A DNA stretch of 64,000 nucleotides from Sipunculus nudus. Lineage: Eukaryota > Annelida > Sipuncula > Golfingiida > Sipunculidae. This document shows, piece after piece, positions 11,511 through 22,849 of this stretch. The notes under the pieces were generated by a model that saw only the letters and a program-made list of their open reading frames with translations, was not told where the DNA came from and ran no database searches. The translations under genes were made by a program, and so were the position numbers. Positions within the stretch are counted from its first letter, which is position 1. Each line of letters opens with the position of its first letter. Location of the stretch: NCBI GenBank assembly GCA_026874595.1, contig CM049319.1, positions 2,942,601-3,006,600 on the forward strand. Direction: 5' to 3'.

Positions 11511-13740
11511 CACTTACCAGTCGTCCGACATGTATCACGGCAGATAATGATGCTGAGTGACCGCATTTATCCCAAAATCGCTCCGGTGATTCCTCAACAT
11601 GAAACCTCTCTAAATATATTTAACAAAACAAACAATCTGCACATTCATATTTCTGGTCAGTGTTATTCCAGTGATTTTATGCTCAATTACTGGATATATC
11701 GCTCTCGGGCCTGACAAGCTTCAGCGGACTGCGTAAGTAACATCCAACAGCCTCGCTAAATCAAAAGCCGTGCCGCAGCTGCGCATGACACCACGGTACA
11801 ACAGTTACACAATAGTGTTAATGGGTTTATCATGTCTTAATTGCAATCACACGACTGGCATGCGAGACCTGGCTAAACTTCTCGGAGCTGAAACTCCATT
11901 TGTTATATACTCCTTAGTCAGACGGACTTTTGCAGGCTTTGTTGGTAGCATTCCGATGATACTATTGCCTGAATAAGCCATGTAGGTTATTTGGATGGAC
12001 ATTACATGAAGTGGGTACGGTAGTCGACCAGATGGCCGAAACCCAGAACGCCGAAAACCAGAATACCGAACCCAAAATGCCGAAGCCAATCTTGCCGAAA
12101 AAGAAAATTAATAATAGCAAATAATGTGATTATTGCGCAGTAAAGTGTTTAGTCCGTTGTCTGTTAAGGTACTTTAACAAAATTTGATACCATCCTCTAA
12201 TATTTTCAAATAATTAACGGTAATTTATTTGGCATGTCGGCAGCGGCACTACGATAATGTCGGCATGACAACCCGGTCCAGCTAAATGTCCCTGGCTTTA
12301 TTAATTCCTCATTTTGCAGGTATAGTCAGATTATAACTGATTTTCATGAAGTTATATCTTGGGTCACATTTATGAATCTTTGTGAACTGTTTTTTTTTTA
12401 AATTTACACATAGTTCAACTGCATGTAAGCCAAGATGGCGGCGGTCGCGTGAAGAACTCAAGGAAATCGGAAAAAAAACCTGCCTGACGACACTGGACCC
12501 GCAATCCCTCGTGAAAATGGCAAGGAAACCCCCGAGGGTTTAAGAAGGTTGCACAGACCTTCCCCCTTCATTTAGAAGATTAAATATTTAGCCTATCTTA
12601 CAATACGCTATCATTAATACCGGTATGCATGATTATTCGTATAATACAAAAAATAGCCAACGGTGAAACCGATACAATCCGCACTGCTTTGAAATTATGA
12701 CGAAAATATTAAGGTAAATTTGGAGAAAATCGGGTCTTTTCAATATTTTAACAGAATTTTATTTCCAGAAATCAAAGATTCTTTAAATTGAAAATTTTAG
12801 TGGGAGAATTTCAAAAGAACCAGACCTATGTGAGTTTAACAAAATTTACTTTGAAGAGAGCGAAGTCCAGTTTTGTTAATAAGCTTGTCAATTATGGGGG
12901 CCTCTACTGGTTGTGCGTATACATGTATAAACCATGTCCGACTTTTGATTAGAGTGATGTAGTTGGTCATAGCTTATTGAGCAGAGGCATATCAAAATCA
13001 CATTTTCTCCAGTGAATAATCAATTTATACATCAGGTTTGTATATGTTTGAATTAATAGTTTAATCTGAATCTGATTTAATCTTTATTGTTTTTTAATTA
13101 TCTGTAATACTTTAATATCGTAATTCACATTTGAATCGAGGAGTTATGCTAATATTGCACTGATATATGAAAGAACATCAGATATCGAATGTGAATGCAT
13201 ATTGTTTATCATTTATTCATGTTGAAAATAATGGAAGAACAAACAGTCTGAGTAGAAAAAAATGTGAAGTATGAATTATATGAATATTCTATAATGATTG
13301 AAATATAGTCATAATAAAAATGAGTTACAAATATCCATATACACAAACACACACGTGCAAGTGCACTTTATACATCGTTAATTTATAATTTGCATGTTTA
13401 TTAACAAATATTTTGTTTTAGATTCAAAGAAAAAAAAAATTATATTAACGCCACTAGTATTTTAAAATAAACTGAAATATAAAAAAAATCGCCGTTCCAA
13501 TGTTAATGTATACCATTTTATATGTTAACAAAATTTATAATAGGCCTATATGTTTTACAAATAAAATTATGTGACACTTAATCCTGCACGAAAAGACAAA
13601 CATATGTCATATCAATATTACACGTTTATTTACATTATATACATGTTACTCAAGAAGCCTGTGCATCGTTATCAAACATAGAGCAATTATTTTTTTAATC
13701 ATATACATATAATGGACAAACCAAAATATGAATTTGTAAG
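11511..13740. other. No recognised gene or repeat
   Basis: Unique-looking AT-rich sequence. A small GC-richer patch at 12,420-12,545 includes AAGATGGCGGC, which resembles a YY1 site, but no exon could be supported there. The short frames at 11,481-12,089 show no domain. Confidence 0.45.
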
Positions 13741-13741
13741 A

Positions 13742-13768
13742 ACGAGAGAGAGAGAGAGAGAGAGAGAG
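13742..13768. repeat. GA microsatellite
   Basis: About 13 GA dinucleotides within otherwise unremarkable sequence. Confidence 0.9.
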
Positions 13769-14012
13769 CGCGCGAAAATAAAAGAGAGGCACTTCATAAT
13801 ATTGATCGACAAGCCATATTTTTTCATATTATCAATTACAAACACTAGTGTATGCATGACATGACCGAAGGAACATGATACAGCAGGTACATGAAGTAAT
13901 CGGTTAATGATCGATCTCCAGTAGTTTTTAGTACTCAATAATCGAACCTAACTTCATTTTACAATTTATCTTTCCGTTATAAAACCTGATTTAACAACCA
14001 GGACCTATCTCT

Positions 14013-14015
<3 letters not shown>

Positions 14016-14069
<54 letters not shown>

Positions 14070-14150
14070 GCCCGTAGGCTGTCTGCTGATTGGGAGGGTT
14101 CGTCTTCACTGATGGTGGAACCTTTATAATATATATATATATATATACCC
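14016..14150. repeat. TA microsatellites flanking a short dispersed fragment
   Basis: Two TA runs (about 14,018-14,066 and 14,130-14,148) bracket a short segment with CAGGCCCGTAGGC and GGGAGGGTTCGTC. A related segment in opposite orientation lies at 16,355-16,407, again directly beside a TA run, so this looks like a small dispersed repeat associated with TA tracts. Confidence 0.65.
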
Positions 14151-16350
14151 GATGTTTTCTTTTACCGGAATAAAAACAATCCAAATAAGCAATTTTTAGT
14201 GAATTTTCCACTTTCTCGCCGTGTGTACTGAGAACGTCATATTCAAAGCGTTTCGCAAGCATCTGCTACAGCACAAGTATGGTCATAAGGTGGATTCTGC
14301 TTTATATGCCTATACGTGTAGGCCTTCACTAAACAGGGGCATTTCATTTGCAAAAAAAGTGCATTGACATCCGTAACGTTTCATTTCAGAAAAGAAAACA
14401 ACAATATTCATTGTCAAAATTACACCTCAGTCATCTAGCTGATATTTTCCGGTATTTGTCTATTCGAGTGATTATCAAGTCAACTGACTGTTAAATGAGT
14501 TTGCCTAAAATTGATATACATTCAATGCAGATAAGTTGAAAATTAACATTCTTGGAAAGAAATGAACCAGGTGATGTTTGGTCTCAAGCAGGATGCTGTT
14601 TGCTTTTTCTAGCTGTACTTGAAATTTACATGAAATTAAAAAAAGGACCAGCAGGCGAGGCAGTTAGAAGCTGAAAATATCAGAAATTTATTAATATTCC
14701 TTGACAAATAAGGCAATGTATAGGACACTGTGAACTGGGCCGGAGCTGTAACGTTAAGGGATAAATTAAGATCCCAGGGCACTTCTGCGAGTTTCGAATA
14801 AAAACAAAATGTGTAGTTTGAACAATTTAGGGAGTGTAAAACTGACAAAATAAACGATCAAAGTAACTTAAAAGCGCCTTGGTGAATGAAATCCATGTTA
14901 ATATTAAACATATTATATGATAATTATGTCATTCATCAGTCCCTACAGGCATGGGCACACGCGCACACAGCGGCTGTGCTCCACTTCGGCATATATCTAG
15001 GCCTATATACCAAATCGCCAGCCTGCCCTATGGTACACTGTGGAGGTGGCCTGTTCCCTGATCTGGATTACTCATAAATTATAAAGTATTACCCCCCTGA
15101 AAATTTTCATACCTGACCAATTTTTTTGGTAACTGCATTAGAATTTCAGACCAATAGCTTAAATACATGTATTAACGGTATTTAGAAAATAAAACAACAG
15201 TGCTTAGAAGAAAACAATATGCGATAGTCAAAGTATAGGGTGAAATTCATGGAAGTGATTTAAAATTTGTTGATTACTTTAAAAATACTTTAAATTTCTG
15301 ACCTGATCTTCGGTGTATACTTAAATATAAATTAACTGTAGTTATTTTCTGGATGAACTGAGCTCCAGCTTTAGAGGTTAACATATTCATTGAGAAAAAA
15401 GATTCTCGACCAAACACATGATCCAGTCCATAATTTTTTTTCTAATTACTCAATACTGACTTAATTTTCCTCATATTCATCAGACCTATAATGAAAAGCT
15501 CTGTGCCTTAATCAGAACAATACAAGCTAATTTTTTTTTTATAAAAGGCAGTCCTGAATTGGTAGAATAGGTTTTTAATGCAAACTGGTTTAGTTTAATT
15601 TTTCAAAGGAACAAAGCACAGTGACCTAGTTTCCGGTTTGGTAGAACTTCTGTACATCGTACGGTATGTAAAATTTCAAATCCATAGGTAATGATGTAAA
15701 ATCATGTTAATCTAACGGGCAGACAAATTGCTGATAGGACGACTTTAGACAGTGGATCATCGCCATATAGTCTTCTGAACTAACGAAGCAATATGCAAGG
15801 CCCTCCTTTTATTTTGCAACAACAACAAATCGAAAAGTTTCATAAGCTCATTTATAAATCTCTATATGATATATTTTAACTTTTTTTTCTCCTTTATTTA
15901 TTATTCTTATTGAATCAAGCTTTAGGTTTAGGTTCTTGACACGTATGCCCCCTGTGCTCTATTGACAAAGTGGCCTTAGTTACATCCTTTGGCCCGGAAA
16001 CAAGAGGGTGCTATACTGCATGCCCTCTTTGCATGAGAGGGGGCAATCAACATTTTTCTCTTTTCTCTCACACGGCAACAATCATCCAATTTTGGATTAT
16101 AATCAGAAGCAAGCATTGAACAGGTTATTTAAAGCTTCTTTCAGAGGTGAAATTAAACATTTTTAAACTGTGCTTGCAATCTACATCCCTGACAGAGCTA
16201 AACAAAGAGGCCGCTATAAACAATATTTATACAGAAATATGGTCTCTCCCTATGAGAGTATGCATGGAACCGGACAAAAATGGTTAAACATAAAGTTCTG
16301 TATAATTTTCCCAATTAAAGAATATCACTTTTCGTCAGGTGGAACTCAGA
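14151..16350. other. No recognised gene or repeat
   Basis: AT-rich sequence without supportable coding exons. The short frames at 14,636-14,848, 14,886-15,077 and 16,170-16,406 show no motif. Confidence 0.45.
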
Positions 16351-16402
16351 TGCTCAACGGGGGGGTTCGTCCGAACCCACCGAACCCCCCTAGCCTACGG
16401 GC

Positions 16403-16407
<5 letters not shown>

Positions 16408-16470
<63 letters not shown>
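16408..16470. repeat. TA microsatellite
   Basis: About 31 TA dinucleotides. The Penelope-like fragment starts immediately to the right, and another TA run lies beyond its other side. Confidence 0.9.
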
Positions 16471-16471
<1 letters not shown>

Positions 16472-16499
16472 CTAAAGTACGGTTAGTTTGACTTCATCA

Positions 16500-16563
16500 G
16501 TTTGTGCTACAGATCTGTTTCGTGAGAGCAGCATTCAAGCCGGCTCACTCTTCAGGTACAAAC
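16500..16563 (-). ncRNA. Hammerhead ribozyme (PLE type)
   Basis: Read on the minus strand, all core elements occur in order. Helix I 5' strand GTTTGTAC (16,563-16,556) is followed by the CUGANGA core as CTGAAGA (16,555-16,549). Helix II is GTGAG (16,548-16,544) with CTCAC (16,526-16,522), then the GAAA core. A short self-complementary helix III (ACAG/CTGT, two-base loop) leads to the cleavage triplet GTA ending at 16,508, and helix I 3' strand GCACAAAC (16,507-16,500). Helix I pairs at seven of eight positions. A very short helix III with a palindromic loop fits PLE hammerheads, which are thought to work as dimers. Activity is inferred from the intact core. Confidence 0.8.
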
Positions 16564-16873
16564 TAGTGATCAGATATTTGGGTGAAGTTTGTCGTAATTG
16601 GTAGGATTTATCTGGGGTTACTAGGTTCGGTGAGGCATGTATTTAAAGTTTTTGTTTTGTTGGTGAATAATGGTTACTGGGTGCCTGGCTTATTGTACTT
16701 GTATTAGGGCTATTATGAAGCGCTCGAGGATTTGTTGAATTGCTTAAAGTTGATCATGACCCCAGGTGTTGGTTCGGTCAGGGGATCAGTGGATTAGTGG
16801 TCCAGTTGGTTGTTCCTGCATACATTGGCTGGGATCTTGAGACTGCATATTTAACTTTTTTATCGGCTTAAAA

Positions 16874-17290
16874 TTATTTAAGGTTAAAAAGGAGGTATTT
16901 AGTTCTATGTTTGCATGACGTTGTCAGCTCGTTCCTATTGTTTAGTGAACTCAGATCAGGTCGGCAAATTATGTAGTATTTCTCGGTGGTGCATAAATTA
17001 CATTTTTTTGACGTGTTGAAATAAGCTCTGCATTTAGCCATGATTTTCCATTTGACCGAATAGGGTATGTTTTTTTCTTTCAGAGTCCACACGTACTTGC
17101 TTAGTGTTGTGCTATTTCTGTATTTTTCATTCCTGAAACTACTGATGTGTCCATAGTATCTCGTTTTAAATGCGTTTTCTGTCAGTCCGATATATGTTTC
17201 CACTTGTTTGTTATCTTTTCTGGTAACTGTGGCCTGGTAAATTATGCTTTGAGTAAGGCATCCTTCTTTGATTGGGCATTTTTCGGGTTT
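16874..17290 (-). pseudogene. PLE GIY-YIG endonuclease domain, truncated
   Basis: The open frame is 138 codons plus stop. From its start it reads a CPIKEGC cysteine pair, then SIIYQATVT, then the GIY-YIG-type core YIGLTENAFKTRYYGH, then SSFRNEKYRNSTTLSKYVW, an IPYSVKW strand, and CNLCTTEKYYII before a C-terminal tail. This order matches the PLE endonuclease domain as known: the YIG motif, the conserved Arg in the FKxRY helix and the late TEK Glu are all present. It is open only because the fragment starts after a stop at 17,291; there is no natural start codon, and the polymerase domain is missing. A GTG at 17,201-17,203 gives a shorter apparent start but lies inside the conserved domain. Identification as PLE is by recognised motifs and not by a database search. 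Confidence 0.85.
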
Positions 17291-17315
17291 CTACAGATCT
17301 ATATAGTTTCTATAT

Positions 17316-17368
17316 ATATATATGAGCGAGCGAGAGGGATGAAGGAAGAGAGAGATCGAACCTATAGG

Positions 17369-17444
<76 letters not shown>

Positions 17445-17500
17445 AGCGGTTGAGGGATAGAGAGAGATAATTATAAGAGAGAGGGGGAGGAGAGAGAGAT
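17316..17500. repeat. TA and GA microsatellites
   Basis: A TA run (17,371-17,409) is followed by a GA run (17,410-17,438) and GA/G-rich sequence. They lie just beyond the point where the PLE frame is interrupted. Confidence 0.9.
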
Positions 17501-18640
17501 TTTATTTGGATAAAGGAAACATTGAAGATAAAACTTAGCGTTCATTCTTTTAATTTGCATTGGAAGCTAAAGAATGAATAAGTGGTCAAAAAGTTACAAG
17601 ATAATCCGTTTTTCATTGTGCATGGTAGGATTTATATTAACGTTTTGTTGATAAAGCTGCGGACTCGGGACTAAGTACAGAAAAATCATTCATACAGCTA
17701 ATACTCCATACAGTGCTTGCGGAATAATTATATAACAAACATACACATTTCACAAAGTATGCATCTATAAACATACGAAATCTTATATTGATTTTTTATT
17801 CATTGCAGAATATGTATACGATTTTTATATACCCGTACTCAATTAACTGTGACCTACTTCATCACTCTAATCAAACGCCAGAATTAGTTATTACAACAAT
17901 ATAAACACAACCGGTAACGGACCCCCATCATAGGCAAGCTAATTAGTAAAACAAACAGGAGCTCACTCTCTTTGAAGTAATCTTGTTAGACTTCTCAGTT
18001 CTGGTTTTATTTCACACGTATATTTTTATGAAATTCTCCAACCGTTTTTATTTATAGAAATATTTTCTGTTAGAATTCCGTAAAAATATCGATCAAGACC
18101 GAGAATTATCACTGGTAATTTTTTTGCCTGCAATATTATGAACTAGTTATTGAGACTAGATCATTGATCAACATGTTAATGGTAACTAAGACAAAATGTG
18201 AGAAAAAAATGACTATCATTATGAAAAGAAAGTTCAAATGAGAAATGGATGGATGAATGGATAGAATGAAAGAGGTTTCCTTGCTATTTCCACGGTCCTG
18301 GAGTCTTGGGGGCTTATAAAGGTAATTATAAGGATGATTATTTTACATCAAAGGATATAATAATGAATGAATATATCTAATGTACGGTATACATAATCTT
18401 TCATGCATGTACTGTCATAACACATTCCCATTCAGACAATCAACCCACCAAAGGATAATTTGTCTTACATCACAAGAAACTCATTAAAGCTTCCAATGAG
18501 ATTAAAGGGAATCAGCCTCACAGAGTGTTCCTTCAGATTAGTGGGAATTTACAGTTATTATTCTACTTAATATAGTGGCATTATTTATAATCTGTTAAAG
18601 AACATCTTATGAGGTTATTTTTTAGGAAAATTGGTCACTG
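17501..18640. other. No recognised feature
   Basis: AT-rich sequence. Nothing supportable was seen on either strand. Confidence 0.5.
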
Positions 18641-21600
18641 TTTAGATCTGTCGTACAAAGTCTTATATCACTCACTTTAAAAAAATTGGCGTCCTCTTGG
18701 TATTTCAACTATGGTATTTTATACTGTATTTATCACATATATAAACGCTTAATCAAACCACCGTTCTGTGACAATGTTTGATGGCTGCGTCTTCGCCAAT
18801 CCAACCGCTAAGACCACATGTAAATGGCGTCTTCCAGGCGCCTGGATGAAGGCCATGTAAATTAACCACCACACTGTGTACGGAACAAGAAAGTTGAGGG
18901 ATAAAATAGCCTCCGCATAGCCTCAATATGGACAGCTTGTCGATGTTAGAGACCCATATTAGCCTACTGCCGCATGGTCTGGCGGATGGAGTGCAGAAAC
19001 CGGAATGTGTTCCTAAATTTACCGACAGGGGGCAGTAGACGTTTTGTCCTTTGAGTTAGCCTCCTTAAGAGTCACGGGAACTACATGTAGTTTGTATAAT
19101 AACATATAAACAGGCTATGAGTCTGTGATAACTGACAGGCGGCCTCCAGTATCAACTTAGTTTGCCATTTGACTGGTAGTGTAGCGACCAAAAAATGTAA
19201 AGAATAAGGTCTATAAGATTCTCTGTTCGAGTGTTCTAGTGCGACCAAGATAGCCTGTATACTTGTGAAGGATGACCGCGGATATTGTGTTGTCTAGTTT
19301 TCTATCCCAGTAATCCTTATACACAACTAGATAATTAACTCCACAAACACGTTTTATAAGACATGCTTTAAAACTCAAATTCATTTATTGGGGTCTTAAT
19401 CAAATCTCTGATTACTATAACTCAATATTAAAACCGTGTAAATGCACATATAATAACCTTAATGTTTAAAGGACTTTGATTTCACTTGAATACGTTTGTG
19501 ATTTGCTCCTATTAAATATATAGTGTTTTATTACTGGCATGTTTAAAATATTTAATCAATCAATTACATGGGAGGGTTTGATACTGCTGCGTCTTTGCCA
19601 GTCGAAGTCCAATTTTTCTCTGCTTTAAGATTGCATGTAACTTGCGTCTTGCGGGTCTCTTAGTGAAGGCTAAACTAACCTACTCTGGAAAGCAAAAGAG
19701 TCCTATTCAGCCGGAGCTAGCCTCTTATTCATGAGCAAAATGGCCTCCAGGTCGGGATCGTTGGAAGGCTATGTCTCATGGAACTTAGCCTTCATGTTAG
19801 CAGGACGGAGTGGCTACGTCAGGTGTGAGATGAACGTGAAACAAGCTCGAAACAGGGATAAGTTAGATGCAAGGAAATCTTCATGTGAGAACGGCAGCGA
19901 AGGCCATATTGTATGTGCGATTGACTCCAAAGAAGCCCCGCACAGCGGCTATATCAGATGTAAGGTCACCGTACAACGAACGCAATAGACCCATCCATTT
20001 GTAAGACTTGATTTGAAACACAATGAGTAGTTCATGGTCCTTCCACAAATAGATTTGGGGTATGTAAAGTATATATGGATGTTTTGCTCTTGTAGTTCTC
20101 ATCTTGGTACCCTCCGCAATATCCACGCCTTCAGATTTCATGTTATAACCGAAATAAGCATATTCGCATAACATAACGATATTGAGATAAACATCAATAA
20201 AATTAGAAATGTAAAAAACATGTCACATCAGATGTATGTCATTTGGACCCGTAAATGTGTTAAAAATCGTTAAAATGATGACGGGCCTATTGTTGCTGGA
20301 ACATCATACAATGAAAGGGATTGTTAACACTGTAATGAAGACCAAGTCGTTTGACAGACGGACTCAAAACAGGCACGGTACCAAGGCTATGTCAGGTGTA
20401 CGATTAACTTGAAACAAGCTCACAGGGGTATGTCGGATACAAGATGGCCATCATGTAAGCACGGAAGTGAAGGCCAGGTCACTTGTAAGACAGACTCCAA
20501 GCAAACTCAGTGCCAAGGCCATGTCGGACGGAAGGTTGCCTTCATACAAACCACTACGATAAGGCTATTACGGTTGTGGTTGTATGAAGGCCACAATGGC
20601 TGAACACAGACCCATGTCCAACTTTGGTGGCATACATAAACTGATGGCACCAAGGATCTAAGTTACCCTCCATGTTAGGCTATTTACATCATAATAACAA
20701 CAATAATAATATATGTTTGCATAATTAGGGAGACTCGACGTTTTGACACTTTATACAAATAAATATATATAACTATTCGATGGCTTAAAAAGTCATAAAA
20801 GGGTTAGGATAATATGCGGTTATACAAAGTCGAATCCAGGTTAAAAAAATACTCCGTTAAGATGATTTATACTGCCTTTAAAAGTAAAAATAGGTCGCCT
20901 GCAAAATGTTTTCGGTTCTGCAGCAGGTACATTTGGAATGCTGAGGGCTAACGATATTAATTGTGTATGCCAGTGCCTAATATAAAAGGTACCACGAGCC
21001 ATTCTTTTGTATGTCAGTGCCTTATATACGAGCCTTTTAATATATCAGCGTTTGCTCCGAAAACAAATATTTATATAACATAGAAATATATTCATTTATT
21101 ATGTATTCATGCTAAACAGATGTGAAAACAATTAGTCATAGCATTGAACATAAGTCACTGTCACACTTATTCAATTATGCTTTTAGAATTAACGGCATAC
21201 AGGTCTGATAGATAAATATTCGTTTTATATATTAGGAAACATTAAGTTTAACATTATAGAGGGTGATTTGATATTTTCCCAGACTATTTGAAATTTTTGT
21301 TGTTATTCTGAATGTTATTATAGTGTGAATAATATATTATAGTTTATTAAGGAAGACGTGATAGGAACAAGGACGGTCTACCTAGAACATGTGGTTAATT
21401 TAAGTTAACGGCGACACATTATTTGCATATGTCTATTCCTGAAACAACACAATATTAAAAGATAAAACAATTATTCACAGTCTTGAATAAAATTATCAAC
21501 ATATTTCTTGTCCATATATTTATATTAATTAAAATGAAACGATGACTTCAGGAATAAAAATAATATGTTTTATGTATTAAGTAAGAATAAAAGTTTTTTC

Positions 21601-21960
21601 ATTATAAGAAAATTAACATTATAAGATAGACTTGAAACAGGCTCATCACAGCTATGCTTGATTCAAGTGGGGCTTCATGTAAGAACGGATGGGAAGGCCA
21701 AATCGGTTGTCAGACAGACTCCAAACAAGTTCTTTACCAAGGGCATGTCAGGTGTAAGATTGACATGAACCAGGCTATTCTCAAGGCTTTGTCAAATACA
21801 AGATGGCCTTATTGTAAGCAGGCAGTGAAGGCCAAGTCTTTTGTCAGACAGGCTCCGATCAAGCTCCTCCTTTCCAAGGCCATGTCAAATACAAGATAGC
21901 CTTCACGTTCTTTCAGTTTGTCAATAGGGGGCAGCACATGGTTTGAACATAGCAGTCGTC
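18640..21960 (+). repeat. Modular dispersed repeat family, copy C
   Basis: It contains the GGCTGCGTCTTCGCCAATCC landmark (18,783) and again a related segment near 19,590, so this module is present twice. Next come the GACAGGGGGCAGTAGACG landmark (19,024), the ATGAGCAAAATGGCCTCC landmark (19,731), GGCTATGTCAG-type hairpin modules (19,770-19,990, 20,340-20,680 and 21,610-21,910), a short AAC/AAT-rich run (20,693-20,711) and the CTGCAGCAGGTA landmark (20,918). The short frames at 19,731-19,988, 20,409-20,603 and 21,654-21,899 are translations of the hairpin modules and are not genes. Confidence 0.75.
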
Positions 21961-22849
21961 CCTCAGTGGATACTGAAGGCTAACTTGCCGCCGTGAGAGC
22001 CTCACAATTATTTTTGTGTTATTACGGAACCATGACTCTCTGATTCATCAGGAGACTAACTGCTGGCTGAATCATGGGACAAATCATATACTGACCCCTA
22101 TATGGTGAAGAAAATGTGGTGGTTTGTTTTCTATAGAGTTTCGATTTAAATTACAGTTAAGAGATAAGAAATGTTTTGGACTAATTAAATTCTTTCAATT
22201 AAGCTAAATGTCAATTAATGTTTCAGTTAAGTGAAACCGGCTGTATATATTTTCATGATGCTGCGGAAAATGATTAATGTAAGTAATGTTACTCTAGGAA
22301 AGGTTTTCACTTATCTTGTGGGAAAGGTTTCGGCATCTCCTTTTTTAACGCAGGTTTATGGTACTTTTTTGCATTTGATTGACTAAATGTAATGCTGTTT
22401 TCACTGTATAATTATATATATTTTGCTTTTGTTTAAAAAAATGAAATGCGGGTCCTAAGTTGGACTTTTATCCCTTTCATTGTGCAATTATAGGAACAAA
22501 TAGGTCAGTCGTTTTTATCCTTTTTTCATGGTTTATCTGTCCAAATGATATGATTTTGCGTCTTACATTTATAATACATATCAGATTTTAATGCTTTTTT
22601 ATCCACATCGTAATATTGTGCAAATATGTCAATTGAGATTGCCCCTATTACAATGAAACATAAAAGCCTGAAGACTTCCAGCGCGGGGTATAGTGATGAG
22701 ACGGTGTCGCTGAAATACAAGAACAAATTACATACATACATCACCAACACCAAATATTATTGTACAGGAAAAATGAACAAAATCTGGCACAATTTAACTA
22801 CGCCATTATCCACAATAATTATTTTTTTTTATTTTAATTATTAAAGCAT

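Larger units (their letters stand above)
16471..17290 (-). mobile_element. Penelope-like retroelement, 3' remnant
   Basis: On the minus strand this fragment has the end of a Penelope-like (PLE) reading frame with a GIY-YIG endonuclease domain, then a ~400-bp untranslated tail ending in a hammerhead ribozyme. PLEs are known to pair a reverse transcriptase with a GIY-YIG nuclease and to carry hammerhead motifs. The reverse transcriptase part is absent: upstream the frame meets a stop at 17,291-17,293 and then TA and GA microsatellites. TA tracts flank both sides (16,408-16,470 and from about 17,371). It is a truncated copy, presumably dead as an autonomous element. Confidence 0.85.

Noticed and set aside
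12420-12545. Promoter or first exon at a GC-rich AAGATGGCGGC patch
   Set aside because: The ATG frame stops after a few codons and no downstream exon was recognised.
19731-21899. Cys-rich small peptides in copy C
   Set aside because: They are translations of the GGCTA...TAGCC hairpin modules, not conserved in frame between copies.
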